Source: Neorhizobium galegae
Lineage (GTDB): Bacteria > Pseudomonadota > Alphaproteobacteria > Rhizobiales > Rhizobiaceae
Direction: 5' to 3'
Assembly (NCBI RefSeq): GCF_017877055.1
Contig: NZ_JAGIPG010000001.1
Coordinates: 992,001 to 1,056,000, forward strand
Length of the DNA: 64,000 nt
The position numbers and the translations under genes were made by a program. Positions within the stretch are counted from its first letter, which is position 1. Every line of letters begins with the position of its first letter. Below the pieces are notes generated by a model. It saw only the letters and a program-made list of their open reading frames with translations. It ran no database searches and was not told where the DNA came from. Of this stretch, positions 26,074-34,450 are shown piece after piece.

Positions 26074-28077
26074 TTGGCCGATCCCGATCTCAACGAAGAC
26101 ATGCATATCGAGCGACTGGAAGCACTCGATGCCTACAACATCATGGACACCGAGCCGGAGCCGGAGTTCGACGATATCGTGCTTGTCGCTTCCACGCTCT
26201 GCGGCACACCCGTGGCGCTCGTCAGCCTGGTCGAGAGGGACCGGCAGTGGTTCAAGGCGCGCGTCGGGTTCGAGGCATGCGATACGCCGATCGAGCAGTC
26301 GGTCTGCGCCCATGCGCTCGGCAGTTCCGAGGTGCTTGTCATTCCCGACCTGCAGCTCGATCCGCGCACCCGGGCCAATACGCTCGTCACCGGCGAGCCG
26401 CATATCCGCTTTTATGCAGGCGCGCCGTTGATCACGCCCGACGAGGTGGTCATCGGCACACTCTGCGTCATCGATGTCGAACCGCGGCCGCAGGGTCTGG
26501 AGGAGGGGCAGAAGGCAGCCCTTCAGGCGCTTGCCCGGCAGGTCATCACGCTTCTCGAAATGCGGCGCATCTCGCAGCGCAAGGACGATCTGTTCCGGCG
26601 CCAGAAGTCGATCAGCGCCAATATCCGGTCCAGCGTCAATGCGAGCCTCGCGGCCCAGGAGGCAGGCAGGATCGGCACGTTCGAAATCGACATCGCCTCC
26701 TCGATGATGCGCGTCTCGCGGGAATTCTGCCGCATCTTCCACCTGCCCATCGCCGAGACCTATCCCACCCGAGTGGTCGAAGACATGGTGCTGCCGCAGG
26801 ACAAGGAACTGCAGTCCAGCGATGCCACCAGACGGGAGGGGAGTGCGCCACTCGACGTCGAATACCGCATTCGCGTGCCGGGATACGGGCTGCGCTGGAT
26901 CGCCCGCAATGCCAGCTTCCGCCATGACGAGGCGGGCCGCCCGGTCAAGATGATCGGCACGGTCAGGGACGTGACCGCTGCCAAACGGGAAGCCGCCCGG
27001 GTGCAGGCCCTGCTCGATGTCGGCGACCGGCTGCGCGACCTCAGCGACATGGAATCGATGGCGATCGCCGCCGGCGACCTGATGGCCAAGGCACTCGATG
27101 CGACGCGCGCCGGTTTCGGCATCGTCAACGCGGCCGACGAGACGGTGATGGTGCCGCCCGAATGGTGCGCGCCCGGGGTCAAGAGCCTTGCCGGATTGCA
27201 CCATTTCCGGGACTACGGTTCGTTCATCGACGACCTGAAACGCGGCGAAGCCGTTGTCGTCGCCGATGTCGCCACCGATCCGCGCACCCGCGACCACGCG
27301 CCGGCGCTTCTGGCGCTCGGCATCCGCGTGCTCGTCAACGTGCCGATCTTCGAGCTCGGGCGTTTCGGGCTCGTCGCCTTCATTCACCACGACCAGCCTT
27401 ACCCCTGGGTCGAGGAGGAGATTTCCTTCGTCCGCAGCTTCGGCAACCGCATCCAGATCGCGATGGCGCGGGTTCAGGCCGAGCTGGAGCAGCAGATGCT
27501 CAACAGGGAGATGAGCCACCGGCTCAAGAACACGCTGTCAATGGTGCAGGCGATCGCGACCCAGACGCTCCGGCCGGTGGCGGAGCGGGACCTTGTGCAG
27601 GCGTTCGAAAAGCGCCTGCACGCGCTGAGCACCGCCCACGATATCCTGTTCGAGCAGAACTGGACGAGCGCCTCGGTCTATGCGGTCGTGGACCGGACGA
27701 TGAATGGGATCGGCGTTCGCGACCGGATCGATGCACAGGGCCCGAACGTGCGGTTCGGGCCGAAAGGCTCGCTTTCCCTTTCCCTGCTCCTGCACGAGTT
27801 GACGACGAATGCGATGAAATACGGGGCGCTCTCCAACGATACGGGGCGGGTGGCGATCGATTGGCGCATCGATGGTACCGGAGACGGCGCAATCTTCCAT
27901 CTCTCCTGGAGGGAAACCGGCGGGCCGCCTCCGCGTGAGCCGGAGCGCCAGGGTTTCGGCTCCAAGCTTATTCGCATGGGTTTGATCGGAACCGGTGGTG
28001 TCCTCGTCAGTTATGACCATCCGGGGTTCAGCGCTGAGATGACGGCTGCGCTCCTTCAGCTGGCACAGACGGACTGA
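26074..28077 (+). CDS. HWE-family sensor histidine kinase with GAF-PAS-GAF sensor
   Basis: A 667-residue soluble kinase. Order: GAF domain (about 8-165), PAS domain (about 195-305, ending KMIGTVRDVTAAKRE), a second GAF (about 310-470), then an HWE kinase core. The phospho-acceptor is His482 in EMSHRLKN, the N box is HELTTNAMKYGA, and the WxE motif that names the family is in LSWRETGG. There is no membrane segment, so it senses something inside the cell. The start is uncertain: TTG 26074 or ATG 26101. A single-receiver gene follows 4 bases later. HWE kinases in Rhizobiaceae often serve stress or light responses; the signal here is unknown. Confidence 0.9.
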   Translation: MADPDLNEDMHIERLEALDAYNIMDTEPEPEFDDIVLVASTLCGTPVALVSLVERDRQWFKARVGFEACDTPIEQSVCAHALGSSEVLVIPDLQLDPRTRANTLVTGEPHIRFYAGAPLITPDEVVIGTLCVIDVEPRPQGLEEGQKAALQALARQVITLLEMRRISQRKDDLFRRQKSISANIRSSVNASLAAQEAGRIGTFEIDIASSMMRVSREFCRIFHLPIAETYPTRVVEDMVLPQDKELQSSDATRREGSAPLDVEYRIRVPGYGLRWIARNASFRHDEAGRPVKMIGTVRDVTAAKREAARVQALLDVGDRLRDLSDMESMAIAAGDLMAKALDATRAGFGIVNAADETVMVPPEWCAPGVKSLAGLHHFRDYGSFIDDLKRGEAVVVADVATDPRTRDHAPALLALGIRVLVNVPIFELGRFGLVAFIHHDQPYPWVEEEISFVRSFGNRIQIAMARVQAELEQQMLNREMSHRLKNTLSMVQAIATQTLRPVAERDLVQAFEKRLHALSTAHDILFEQNWTSASVYAVVDRTMNGIGVRDRIDAQGPNVRFGPKGSLSLSLLLHELTTNAMKYGALSNDTGRVAIDWRIDGTGDGAIFHLSWRETGGPPPREPERQGFGSKLIRMGLIGTGGVLVSYDHPGFSAEMTAALLQLAQTD

Positions 28078-28081
28078 CCGG

Positions 28082-28462
28082 ATGGGACAATCCACACCGC
28101 TAAGAAAACAGGCTGTCCTCGTGGTCGAGGACGAACCTCTTTTGCGCATGATGGCAATAGACCTGGTGGAGGAAGCGGGGTTCCAGGCGGTCGAGGCAGC
28201 CGACGCCGACGAGGCGGTGACGATCCTGGAAACGCGCGCCGATATCCGCATCGTCTTCACCGATATCGACATGCCCGGCAGCATGAACGGCATGAAGCTG
28301 GCGGCTGCCGTGCGCGACCGCTGGCCGCCGATCGAGATCATCATCGTGTCGGGGCAGGTCCGTCCGGGTGAGGGCGATCTGCCCGAGCGCAGCGTGTTCT
28401 TTTCCAAACCCTACGATTGGCAGAAAGTGACCGCGACGCTGCATCGCATGGCTGAGCACTGA
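28082..28462 (+). CDS. Stand-alone response regulator receiver
   Basis: A 126-residue receiver domain with no output domain. Acidic pocket residues are in VVEDEP, the phospho-acceptor is Asp61 in VFTDIDMPG, and the conserved Lys is Lys109 in FFSKPY. It starts 4 bases after the HWE kinase gene and is certainly its partner in transcription. Single receivers next to HWE kinases often act as phosphate relays or sinks. The ribosome site is within the end of the kinase gene. Confidence 0.9.
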   Translation: MGQSTPLRKQAVLVVEDEPLLRMMAIDLVEEAGFQAVEAADADEAVTILETRADIRIVFTDIDMPGSMNGMKLAAAVRDRWPPIEIIIVSGQVRPGEGDLPERSVFFSKPYDWQKVTATLHRMAEH

Positions 28463-28525
28463 CAGTTTGATGCCAAGACCTGCGTTTGCAGGCTGGATAC
28501 CGGATCGGCCGCCCCGCATGGAAAT

Positions 28526-28561
28526 GCCCCAGCTCCCGACCATCATGGCGGGGGCTGGGGC
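28526..28561. terminator. Large hairpin between convergent genes
   Basis: A 13-bp GC-rich stem (28526-28538 with 28549-28561, one G-U pair) and a 10-base loop, between the response regulator and the convergent NolR-like gene. No U-run follows on the plus strand, so it may end transcription with help from Rho or protect RNA ends. Confidence 0.6.
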
Positions 28562-28595
28562 GGGGCAGCGTGACGTCATGTCAGCGCTGTCATTC

Positions 28596-28916
28596 TTACG
28601 CGGCTGCTGATTTCTTCTGTGCCGGAGTGCAGTAGATCTCTTCCAAGGTATCGAGGACCTTGATGACCGCTTCCGACGAGCTGGAGTAATAGATGGTCTG
28701 CGCATCGCGGCGGGTCTTTACCAGCTTCTGGGCCCGCAGCTTGGAAAGGTGCTGGGACAGTGCTGATTGGCTGAGGCCTACTTGCGACGCAAGCGCACCC
28801 ACGGCCACTTCGCCCTTCACCAGGCAGCACAGGATCATCAACCGTTTCGGGTTGGCCATAGCAGACAGCAGGCCTGCAGCTGCGTTGGAGTGCTCAGAGA
28901 GTGCCATCGTATCCAT
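28596..28916 (-). CDS. NolR-like ArsR family regulator
   Basis: A 106-residue winged-helix protein that strongly resembles rhizobial NolR, a repressor of nodulation and other genes. Shared stretches include AAGLLSAMANPKRL, VGLSQSALSQHLSKLRAQ and TRRDAQTIYYSSSS, which cover the recognition helix and wing. No metal-binding cysteine pair is evident. It could be NolR or a paralogue such as those regulating sulphide or redox genes; I prefer NolR-like. Start ATG 28916 with GAGGGG upstream; ATG 28907 is an alternative. A possible NolR site lies about 75 bases upstream (28990-29005), suggesting self-control. Confidence 0.83.
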   Translation of the reverse strand: MDTMALSEHSNAAAGLLSAMANPKRLMILCCLVKGEVAVGALASQVGLSQSALSQHLSKLRAQKLVKTRRDAQTIYYSSSSEAVIKVLDTLEEIYCTPAQKKSAAA

Positions 28917-28989
28917 ACGTTTTAAATTCCCCTCGTATTCCAAAGCGGTCCCCCGCTCCAAAATTCGGCCCATCGTCCTATGGTCGAAA

Positions 28990-29005
28990 ATTAGCAAGGA
29001 GCAAA
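28990..29005. promoter_or_regulatory. Possible NolR-type binding site
   Basis: ATTAG-N9-AA in the promoter gap of the NolR-like gene agrees with the published NolR pattern (A/T)TTAG-N9-A(T/A). The pattern is short and could occur by chance. Confidence 0.35.
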
Positions 29006-29040
29006 AGGGATTGTATATCCCTAAATTTCAGGTAACCCCG

Positions 29041-29844
29041 TTATCGTATTTTAGCGATCTCAAAAACATAATCAAGAACGGCTTGAGGAGACGTCGCAAG
29101 CGCCTCGAATTCGTGCCTGAGTTGAAAATCTCCCGCGATAAGGTCGATTCCGGCCCGGTCAACACCTCCAAAGCGCCAGTTTTTCCCGTTTTCCGTGCCG
29201 AGACGAGCGGCAATTTTTTGAGCCTGCTCCGTCATATTTTTTAATTTTTCTTGCAGGTCCAGCCATTCCGCTGTCATCCCCGGCTCGGGAATCACCAAGT
29301 CTGATCCGGTTAGCATGTATGCACGGCCGAATCCTCCGTTCAAGGAAGCTGCCTGCGGAGTGATTCGGAAAAAGCGGAAATCACCAAAATCTGCATACAA
29401 TTCGGCCTTGGGATGGCGATCCAGAAAACGCTGGCGTATGCGCGCATGTTCGGGCGTATCGCGGGCGACACCCTCGGCGAGGCACTGGACGGTGATCCGC
29501 GGATGGGCGAGCGGATCGCCCTTGCCGGGCTCGCCGGCCAGAAGCGAGCAGCGCGGATCGGCGACCAGGCCTTTCGTATGGCCGGAGAGGCCCGAGACGA
29601 GGATGACCGGCACGCCGTCGACATCGGTGGCGGTAAGCGCACGGCTGGCGGAGGGGAAGCCGGTCTCCGGATCAAGGACCGCCAGGGCCATGTAACGCGC
29701 TCCACGGACCAGCGTGCGGGCAAGCCGGCGCGCCTCGTCATCGGTATCGCGCAGCACCTGCGGCCTGTCGGTCTGCTGTTCGTCGGCCAATTCCGTCGAT
29801 CTCCTGTTCGTCCGCCGGCGGGCGGCCGCATTCGGCCGTGGCAT
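29041..29844 (-). CDS. HugZ-family / pyridoxamine-phosphate oxidase-like protein
   Basis: A 267-residue split-barrel protein. The N-terminal part (about residues 35-180) has the FMN/haem-binding barrel features PSASRALTATDVDGVPVILV and LVADPRCSLLAGEPGKGDPL, and the C-terminal part is a DUF2470-like helical domain, as in HugZ haem-degrading proteins. The exact reaction is not known; haem or flavin chemistry is likely. The basic N-terminus (PNAAARRRTNRRS) is unusual and may mean that the real start is a little downstream. It lies between the NolR-like gene and the cho operon, all on the minus strand. Confidence 0.78.
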   Translation of the reverse strand: MPRPNAAARRRTNRRSTELADEQQTDRPQVLRDTDDEARRLARTLVRGARYMALAVLDPETGFPSASRALTATDVDGVPVILVSGLSGHTKGLVADPRCSLLAGEPGKGDPLAHPRITVQCLAEGVARDTPEHARIRQRFLDRHPKAELYADFGDFRFFRITPQAASLNGGFGRAYMLTGSDLVIPEPGMTAEWLDLQEKLKNMTEQAQKIAARLGTENGKNWRFGGVDRAGIDLIAGDFQLRHEFEALATSPQAVLDYVFEIAKIR

Positions 29845-29887
29845 ACCATCCCGCGCGGCGAAACGAAAGGTGACTTGATGGCTCCGC

Positions 29888-30955
29888 TTATTCCGCGTCG
29901 CGGCGGCGGTGGCGGGTCAGGCCGGCAATCACGTCATCGGACGAAATGCTGCCGATGATCGCGCCGTTATCGACCACCCCGATGGCGCCCGGCTGACGCG
30001 ACAGCGCATCGAGGATGTCGACGAGCGGCGTCGTCGGCAGCGCGGTGGCGGAGACGGCCGTGGCGCCGGCCACAGGGCCTACCCCGGTGCGCATCACGTC
30101 GCCGGCGGTCAGCATGCTGATCGGGTTGAGGTGCTGCACGAAATCGGCGACATACTGGTCGGCCGGGTCGCGAACGATTTCCTGGGGTGTGCCGCACTGG
30201 ATGATGTGCCCGCCCTCCATGATGGCGATGCGATTGCCGATCCGGAAGGCTTCGTCGAGATCGTGGCTGACGAAGAGGATGGTCTTCTTCAGCCGCCGCT
30301 GGAATTCGAGAAGCTCGTCCTGCAGGCGGGTGCGGATCAGCGGATCGAGGGCCGAGAACGGCTCGTCCATCAGGAGGATCGGCGCGCCGGTCGCAAAGGC
30401 GCGGGCAAGGCCGACGCGCTGCTGCATGCCGCCCGAGAGTTCACCGACCTTGCGGTCCGCCCATTTCGTCAGGTTGACCAGTTCGAGCTGTTCGTTGACC
30501 CGCTTGGTTCGCTCGGCATCCGGAACGCCGGCGAGCTCCAGGCCGAAGCCGACATTTTCCGAGACGGTGCGCCAGGGGAGGAGGCCGAACTGCTGGAAGA
30601 CCATCGAGACCGTGTGCATGCGGAGATCCCGCAGCACTTTGGGGTTCGACTTGTAGGGATCGACCGGACCCGAGGACGTGGCGACGCTGACATTGCCGCG
30701 CACGACGGGGGCAAGCCCGTTGACCGCGCGCAGCAGGGTCGACTTGCCGGAGCCGGACAGGCCCATCAACACGAGGATCTCGCCCTCGTGAATGGTGAGC
30801 GACGCATTGGCGACGCCCATGACGATACCTGTCGCAGCACTGATCTCGTCGCGGGTCTTGCCCTGGTCGACCATGGCCAGAGCCCGTTCCGGCTTGTCGC
30901 CAAAGACGATGTCGACATTGTCGAAAACGACGCAATTGGTTGTTTGGGCGGTCAT
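29888..30955 (-). CDS. choV: Choline ABC transporter, ATP-binding subunit
   Basis: A 355-residue ATPase of the ProV/OpuA group. Walker A is GLSGSGKST (residues 65-73), the signature LSGGMQQRVGLARA, Walker B ILLMDEPFSALD. A C-terminal extension ends with a single CBS-like segment (ATALPTTPLVDILDALSRQP). It drives choline import together with ChoW and ChoX. Its start overlaps the stop of choW by 4 bases (ATGA), so translation is coupled. The true start at 30955 lies inside a longer frame that runs through choW and is not coding there. Confidence 0.93.
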   Translation of the reverse strand: MTAQTTNCVVFDNVDIVFGDKPERALAMVDQGKTRDEISAATGIVMGVANASLTIHEGEILVLMGLSGSGKSTLLRAVNGLAPVVRGNVSVATSSGPVDPYKSNPKVLRDLRMHTVSMVFQQFGLLPWRTVSENVGFGLELAGVPDAERTKRVNEQLELVNLTKWADRKVGELSGGMQQRVGLARAFATGAPILLMDEPFSALDPLIRTRLQDELLEFQRRLKKTILFVSHDLDEAFRIGNRIAIMEGGHIIQCGTPQEIVRDPADQYVADFVQHLNPISMLTAGDVMRTGVGPVAGATAVSATALPTTPLVDILDALSRQPGAIGVVDNGAIIGSISSDDVIAGLTRHRRRDAE

Positions 30956-31812
30956 TGGCCGTCTCCCGTCGATGTGCGGAACATGCGGTCGAGGATGATC
31001 GCCAGGATGACGATGCACAGGCCCGAATCGAAGCCGCGGGCGACGTTCACGGTGTTCAGCGCTCGCAGCACGGGCACGCCGAGGCCGTTGGCACCGACCA
31101 GCGCCGCGATGACCACCATCGACAGCGACAGCATGATCGTCTGGGTGAGGCCGGCCATGATCTGCGGCATGGCATAGGGCAGTTCCACCTTGCGCAGGAT
31201 TTGCGACGGCGTGGCGCCGAAGGCGACCGCCGCTTCCCGGAGCGAGCTCGGGGTCGAGACGATGCCGAGGCGGGTTAGGCGGATCGGTGCCGGGATTGCG
31301 AAGATTACGGTGGCGATCAGGCCCGGAACCATGCCGAGGCCGAAGAGGATCAGCGCCGGGATGAGGTAGACGAAGCTCGGCAGCGTCTGCATCAGGTCGA
31401 GAACCGGCCGCATGGCTTCGTAGAACCATTGACGGCGGGCAGCGGCGATACCGAGCGGCACGCCGACCACCATGCTGACGGCGGTCGATGCGAGCACCAG
31501 CGCCAGCGTTTCCGTCGTCTCCTTCCAGTAGCCCTGGTTGAAGATCAGCAGCAGGCCGAAGAAGGTAAAGGCCGCGAGCACGAGGGAGCGGCGCAGCCAC
31601 CAGGACAGCCCGGTCATGGCGGCCATGACGATCAGCGGATGCGGGGTCGCCAGACACCACAAAAGGCCGTTGATCACGCCCAGGAGAACTGAGGAAAGCC
31701 AGTCGAAGAACCAGTCGGCATTCGCCGTCAACCAGTCAACGACTGCCTTTGCCCATAAACCGATAGGTATTCGATGGCTTGCGATCCAATCCACGAGAAA
31801 ACTGCCGTCCAT
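30952..31812 (-). CDS. choW: Choline ABC transporter, permease subunit
   Basis: A 286-residue inner-membrane permease of the ProW type with about 7 transmembrane segments and the EAA loop REAAVAFGATPSQIL that contacts the ATPase. Its start is ATG 31812 with a GGGAGAG site. It is the middle gene of choXWV, 63 bases after choX and overlapping choV by 4 bases. A hairpin in the choX-choW gap could lower expression of the membrane parts relative to the binding protein. Confidence 0.94.
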   Translation of the reverse strand: MDGSFLVDWIASHRIPIGLWAKAVVDWLTANADWFFDWLSSVLLGVINGLLWCLATPHPLIVMAAMTGLSWWLRRSLVLAAFTFFGLLLIFNQGYWKETTETLALVLASTAVSMVVGVPLGIAAARRQWFYEAMRPVLDLMQTLPSFVYLIPALILFGLGMVPGLIATVIFAIPAPIRLTRLGIVSTPSSLREAAVAFGATPSQILRKVELPYAMPQIMAGLTQTIMLSLSMVVIAALVGANGLGVPVLRALNTVNVARGFDSGLCIVILAIILDRMFRTSTGDGQ

Positions 31813-31831
31813 AGGGAGAGAAAGGGCGGGC

Positions 31832-31859
31832 TCCGGGGCAGACGATCCGCCGCCCCGGA
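31832..31859 (-). other. Intra-operon hairpin between choX and choW
   Basis: TCCGGGGC (31832-31839) pairs with GCCCCGGA (31852-31859), with a 12-base loop, and is not followed by a U-run in the minus direction. Hairpins at this place after binding-protein genes often stabilise the upstream message. Confidence 0.6.
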
Positions 31860-31875
31860 AATATTTTCGGGACTG

Positions 31876-32832
31876 TTAGAGGCCGAGCGCCTTCTTGACG
31901 GCAGCGAGACCGTCCTTACCGTCATAGGTGGTGACGCCTGCAAGCCAGGGCTCGATGACCTTCGGATTGGCCTTCAGCCAGGTCTTGGCCGCTTGGTTTG
32001 CATCCTCGCTGTCGTTGAGGATCTTGCCCATGATGGTGTTTTCCATGTCGAGCGAGAACTTCACGTTCTTGAGGAGCTTGCCGAGATTCGGGCATTGGGC
32101 GACAAAACCGCCGCGCGCCACGGTGTAGACCGTCGCGCCGCCGTAGTTCGGGCCGAAGACGGTATCGTCGCCGCCGGCGAGATAGGTGATCTCATGGGCG
32201 ACGTTCATCGGGTGCGGCGCCCAGGCGAGGAAGACGACCGGCTTCTTGTCCTTGTCGGCGCGGGTGACCTGGGTCAGCATGCCCTGCTCGGAGGATTCGA
32301 CGACTTCGAAACCTTTCAGGCCGAAGGTGTTGGCATCGATCAGCGAAACGATCATGCCGTTGCCTTCGTTGCCCGGCTCGATGCCGTAGATCTTGCCGTC
32401 GAGTTCCTTCTTGTGGGTGGCGATGTCCTTGAAGTCCTTGATGCCGAGCTTGGCGCCTGCGGCGTTGGTGCCGAGCGTGTACTTGGCGCCTTCGAGGTTG
32501 ACGGCGATGCTCTCGATCGACTTGTCGTCGAGATAGGGCTGCAGCGCTTCTTTCTGCGCCGGCATCCAGTTGCCGAGGAAGAGATCGATATCCTTGTTCT
32601 TCATGGAAGAATAGGTCACCGGAACGCCGAGCGTCTTGACGTCGGCCTTGTAGCCGAGCGCCTCGAGGACCTGGATGAAGGAGGCGTTGGTCGAAGCCAG
32701 GTCGGTCCAGCCCACATCCGAAATCCGGACGGTCTTGCAGGCTTCCGGCTCGGCGGCGGATGCAGTGCCTACGATCGAAAGGATCGACGCGGCGGCGACG
32801 AGCGTGGTCTTCAGTGAGGTAGTCATGCGCAT
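31876..32832 (-). CDS. choX: Choline-binding periplasmic protein
   Basis: A 318-residue periplasmic binding protein of the ChoX/ProX class. Signal peptide about residues 1-26 (TTLVAAASILSIVGTASA). The mature protein has VRISDVGWTDLASTN, WMPAQKEALQP and FLAWAPHPMNVAHEI, regions carrying the aromatic box for the trimethylammonium group in the family. First gene of choXWV. ATG 32832 is preferred to ATG 32826, because GGGAG is 6 bases before the first. Choline imported here can be oxidised to glycine betaine or used for phosphatidylcholine. Confidence 0.94.
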   Translation of the reverse strand: MRMTTSLKTTLVAAASILSIVGTASAAEPEACKTVRISDVGWTDLASTNASFIQVLEALGYKADVKTLGVPVTYSSMKNKDIDLFLGNWMPAQKEALQPYLDDKSIESIAVNLEGAKYTLGTNAAGAKLGIKDFKDIATHKKELDGKIYGIEPGNEGNGMIVSLIDANTFGLKGFEVVESSEQGMLTQVTRADKDKKPVVFLAWAPHPMNVAHEITYLAGGDDTVFGPNYGGATVYTVARGGFVAQCPNLGKLLKNVKFSLDMENTIMGKILNDSEDANQAAKTWLKANPKVIEPWLAGVTTYDGKDGLAAVKKALGL

Positions 32833-33029
32833 GGGCTGCTCCCGTTTTTTTGGTTCCCGCCATTATCAATATATGCTGAGACGAGGCAAGCGCGCGCATT
32901 CGCGGCGGAGAATGGGGTGCATTTGCGACATTTGTGACTTTCTCGCCCAGCGTTGCCCAGTCTACAGTTTCCTGTGGTTTTCGGCAAAGCCCGCTTTTCT
33001 TAAATCCCGATCGCGATCAGAAGGCAGAT

Positions 33030-33611
33030 ATGGCCAAGCTCTATTTCCATTACGCCACCATGAACGCCGGCAAGTCGACCATGCTCCTGCAGGCTTCCTA
33101 TAACTACCGCGAGCGCGGCATGCGCACGGCGATCTTCACCGCCGCGCTCGACGACCGGGCCGGCCAGGGACGCGTTGCCTCGCGGATCGGGCTCTCTTCC
33201 GAGGCCATTCCCTTCAACTCGTCGGACGACCTCTATGCGGCGATAGAGGCGATGCATCGGGAAGAACCGATTACCTGCGTGTTCGTCGACGAGGCGCAGT
33301 TCCTGTCGCGCGAGCAGGTCTGGCAGCTGGCGCGAATCTCCGACCGGGTCGGCATCCCCGTCATGGCCTATGGGTTACGGACCGATTTCCAGGGCAAGCT
33401 GTTTCCCGGCTCGCTGGAACTGCTGGCGATCGCCGACGAGCTGCGCGAAGTGCGCACCATCTGCCATTGCGGCCGCAAGGCGACCATGGTGGTTAGGCTC
33501 GACGACGACGGCAAGCTGGTGCGCGAAGGCGCCCAGGTCGATGTCGGCGGCAACGAGAAATATGTTTCGCTGTGCCGGCGGCACTGGGAAGACCAGATGC
33601 GCTGCGAGTGA
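33030..33611 (+). CDS. tdk: Thymidine kinase
   Basis: A 193-residue type II thymidine kinase. P-loop at residues 8-17 (ATMNAGKST), Walker B-like FVDEAQFLS, and a lasso domain with zinc ligands in TICHCGRKA and SLCRRHW. It phosphorylates thymidine to dTMP in salvage. The start ATG 33030 is supported by AAGGCAG and family length; an upstream in-frame start at 32934 adds unlikely residues. Divergent from the cho operon. Confidence 0.95.
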   Translation: MAKLYFHYATMNAGKSTMLLQASYNYRERGMRTAIFTAALDDRAGQGRVASRIGLSSEAIPFNSSDDLYAAIEAMHREEPITCVFVDEAQFLSREQVWQLARISDRVGIPVMAYGLRTDFQGKLFPGSLELLAIADELREVRTICHCGRKATMVVRLDDDGKLVREGAQVDVGGNEKYVSLCRRHWEDQMRCE

Positions 33612-33673
33612 TGCTCGGAATTTAAAGCTCCGTTCACCCTGTGGGACGGAAAGCCGCGGCGATGAGGCGAAAA

Positions 33674-33687
33674 TTGATGCTGGTCAA
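33674..33687. promoter_or_regulatory. FNR/FixK-type box
   Basis: TTGAT-GCTG-GTCAA matches the FNR/FixK consensus TTGAY-N4-RTCAA at every position. It lies 88 bases before the pseudoazurin start, as expected for activation around -41 of a promoter in this gap. Confidence 0.75.
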
Positions 33688-33774
33688 AGTCTGCGCCCGG
33701 GAACATATCTAAGTGTCACATCCGAAACGTCCCCGGACCGACGGCTCGGTGGTTCCCAGCAGGAGTATTCTCGC

Positions 33775-34221
33775 ATGCGCAAGACCACGAAAACCTTTAC
33801 CCTTGCCACCAGCCTCGCCCTGTTCGCCCTGCCGGCCTTCAGTGCCGAGATCGAGGTGAAGATGCTCAACAAGGGCAGCGACGGCGAAGCCATGGTGTTC
33901 GAGCCCGCGGCGGTAAAGGTGCAGGTGGGCGACACGATCAGGTTCGTGCCGGTCGACAAGGGGCATGACGTGGTTTCGATGCCGGGCCTGGTGCCTGAAG
34001 GGGTTGCCGAAATCAAGGGCAAGATCAGCCAGGAATTTTCTTTCACGGCCGACAAGCCTGGTGCCTACGTCTTCAAGTGCACGCCGCATTTCGGCATGGG
34101 CATGGTCGCGGTGATCGTCGTCGGCGACACGCCGGCCAATCTCGACGCGGTGAAGGGTGCCAAGATGCCGAAAAAGGCGAAGGACCGCCTCGACGCCGAG
34201 ATCGCCAGGCTCGGGCTCTGA
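33775..34221 (+). CDS. Pseudoazurin (type I copper protein)
   Basis: A 148-residue periplasmic blue-copper protein with signal peptide (residues 1-23). Copper ligands match pseudoazurin spacing: His64 (KGHDVV), Cys102 and His105 (KCTPHF), and Met110 (FGMGM). It passes electrons in the periplasm, typically to copper nitrite reductase or cytochrome c peroxidase. No denitrification genes are in the window. A clear ribosome site (AGGAG) precedes ATG 33775, and an FNR/FixK box lies upstream, so low-oxygen induction is likely. Confidence 0.93.
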   Translation: MRKTTKTFTLATSLALFALPAFSAEIEVKMLNKGSDGEAMVFEPAAVKVQVGDTIRFVPVDKGHDVVSMPGLVPEGVAEIKGKISQEFSFTADKPGAYVFKCTPHFGMGMVAVIVVGDTPANLDAVKGAKMPKKAKDRLDAEIARLGL

Positions 34222-34450
34222 CCTTTCCGGGACTTTTTCCTGCGTTATGCCGCAAATGCCACCTGCGGCCGGAGGTGCCCGTGACGCCGCGGCACATGTG
34301 AATTGTACGGCCGACCGGCCGAGCCGCCGATCACCCAGGCCGAGATCCTGGTTTCGCCGGAAGGCGCAAGCAGCCCTGGCATCACCGGTATCCTGGTGCC
34401 AGGGCCTGCCTCCGATACGTGCGTCCGGAAACGCGTATGCCCGAAGCAGC

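Noticed and set aside
26071..27519. Long open frame on the minus strand across the HWE kinase
   Set aside because: Antisense to recognised sensor domains; no start signal.
30956..31660. N-terminal extension of the choV frame
   Set aside because: Runs through choW in another frame; the ATG at 30955 starts the ATPase family sequence.
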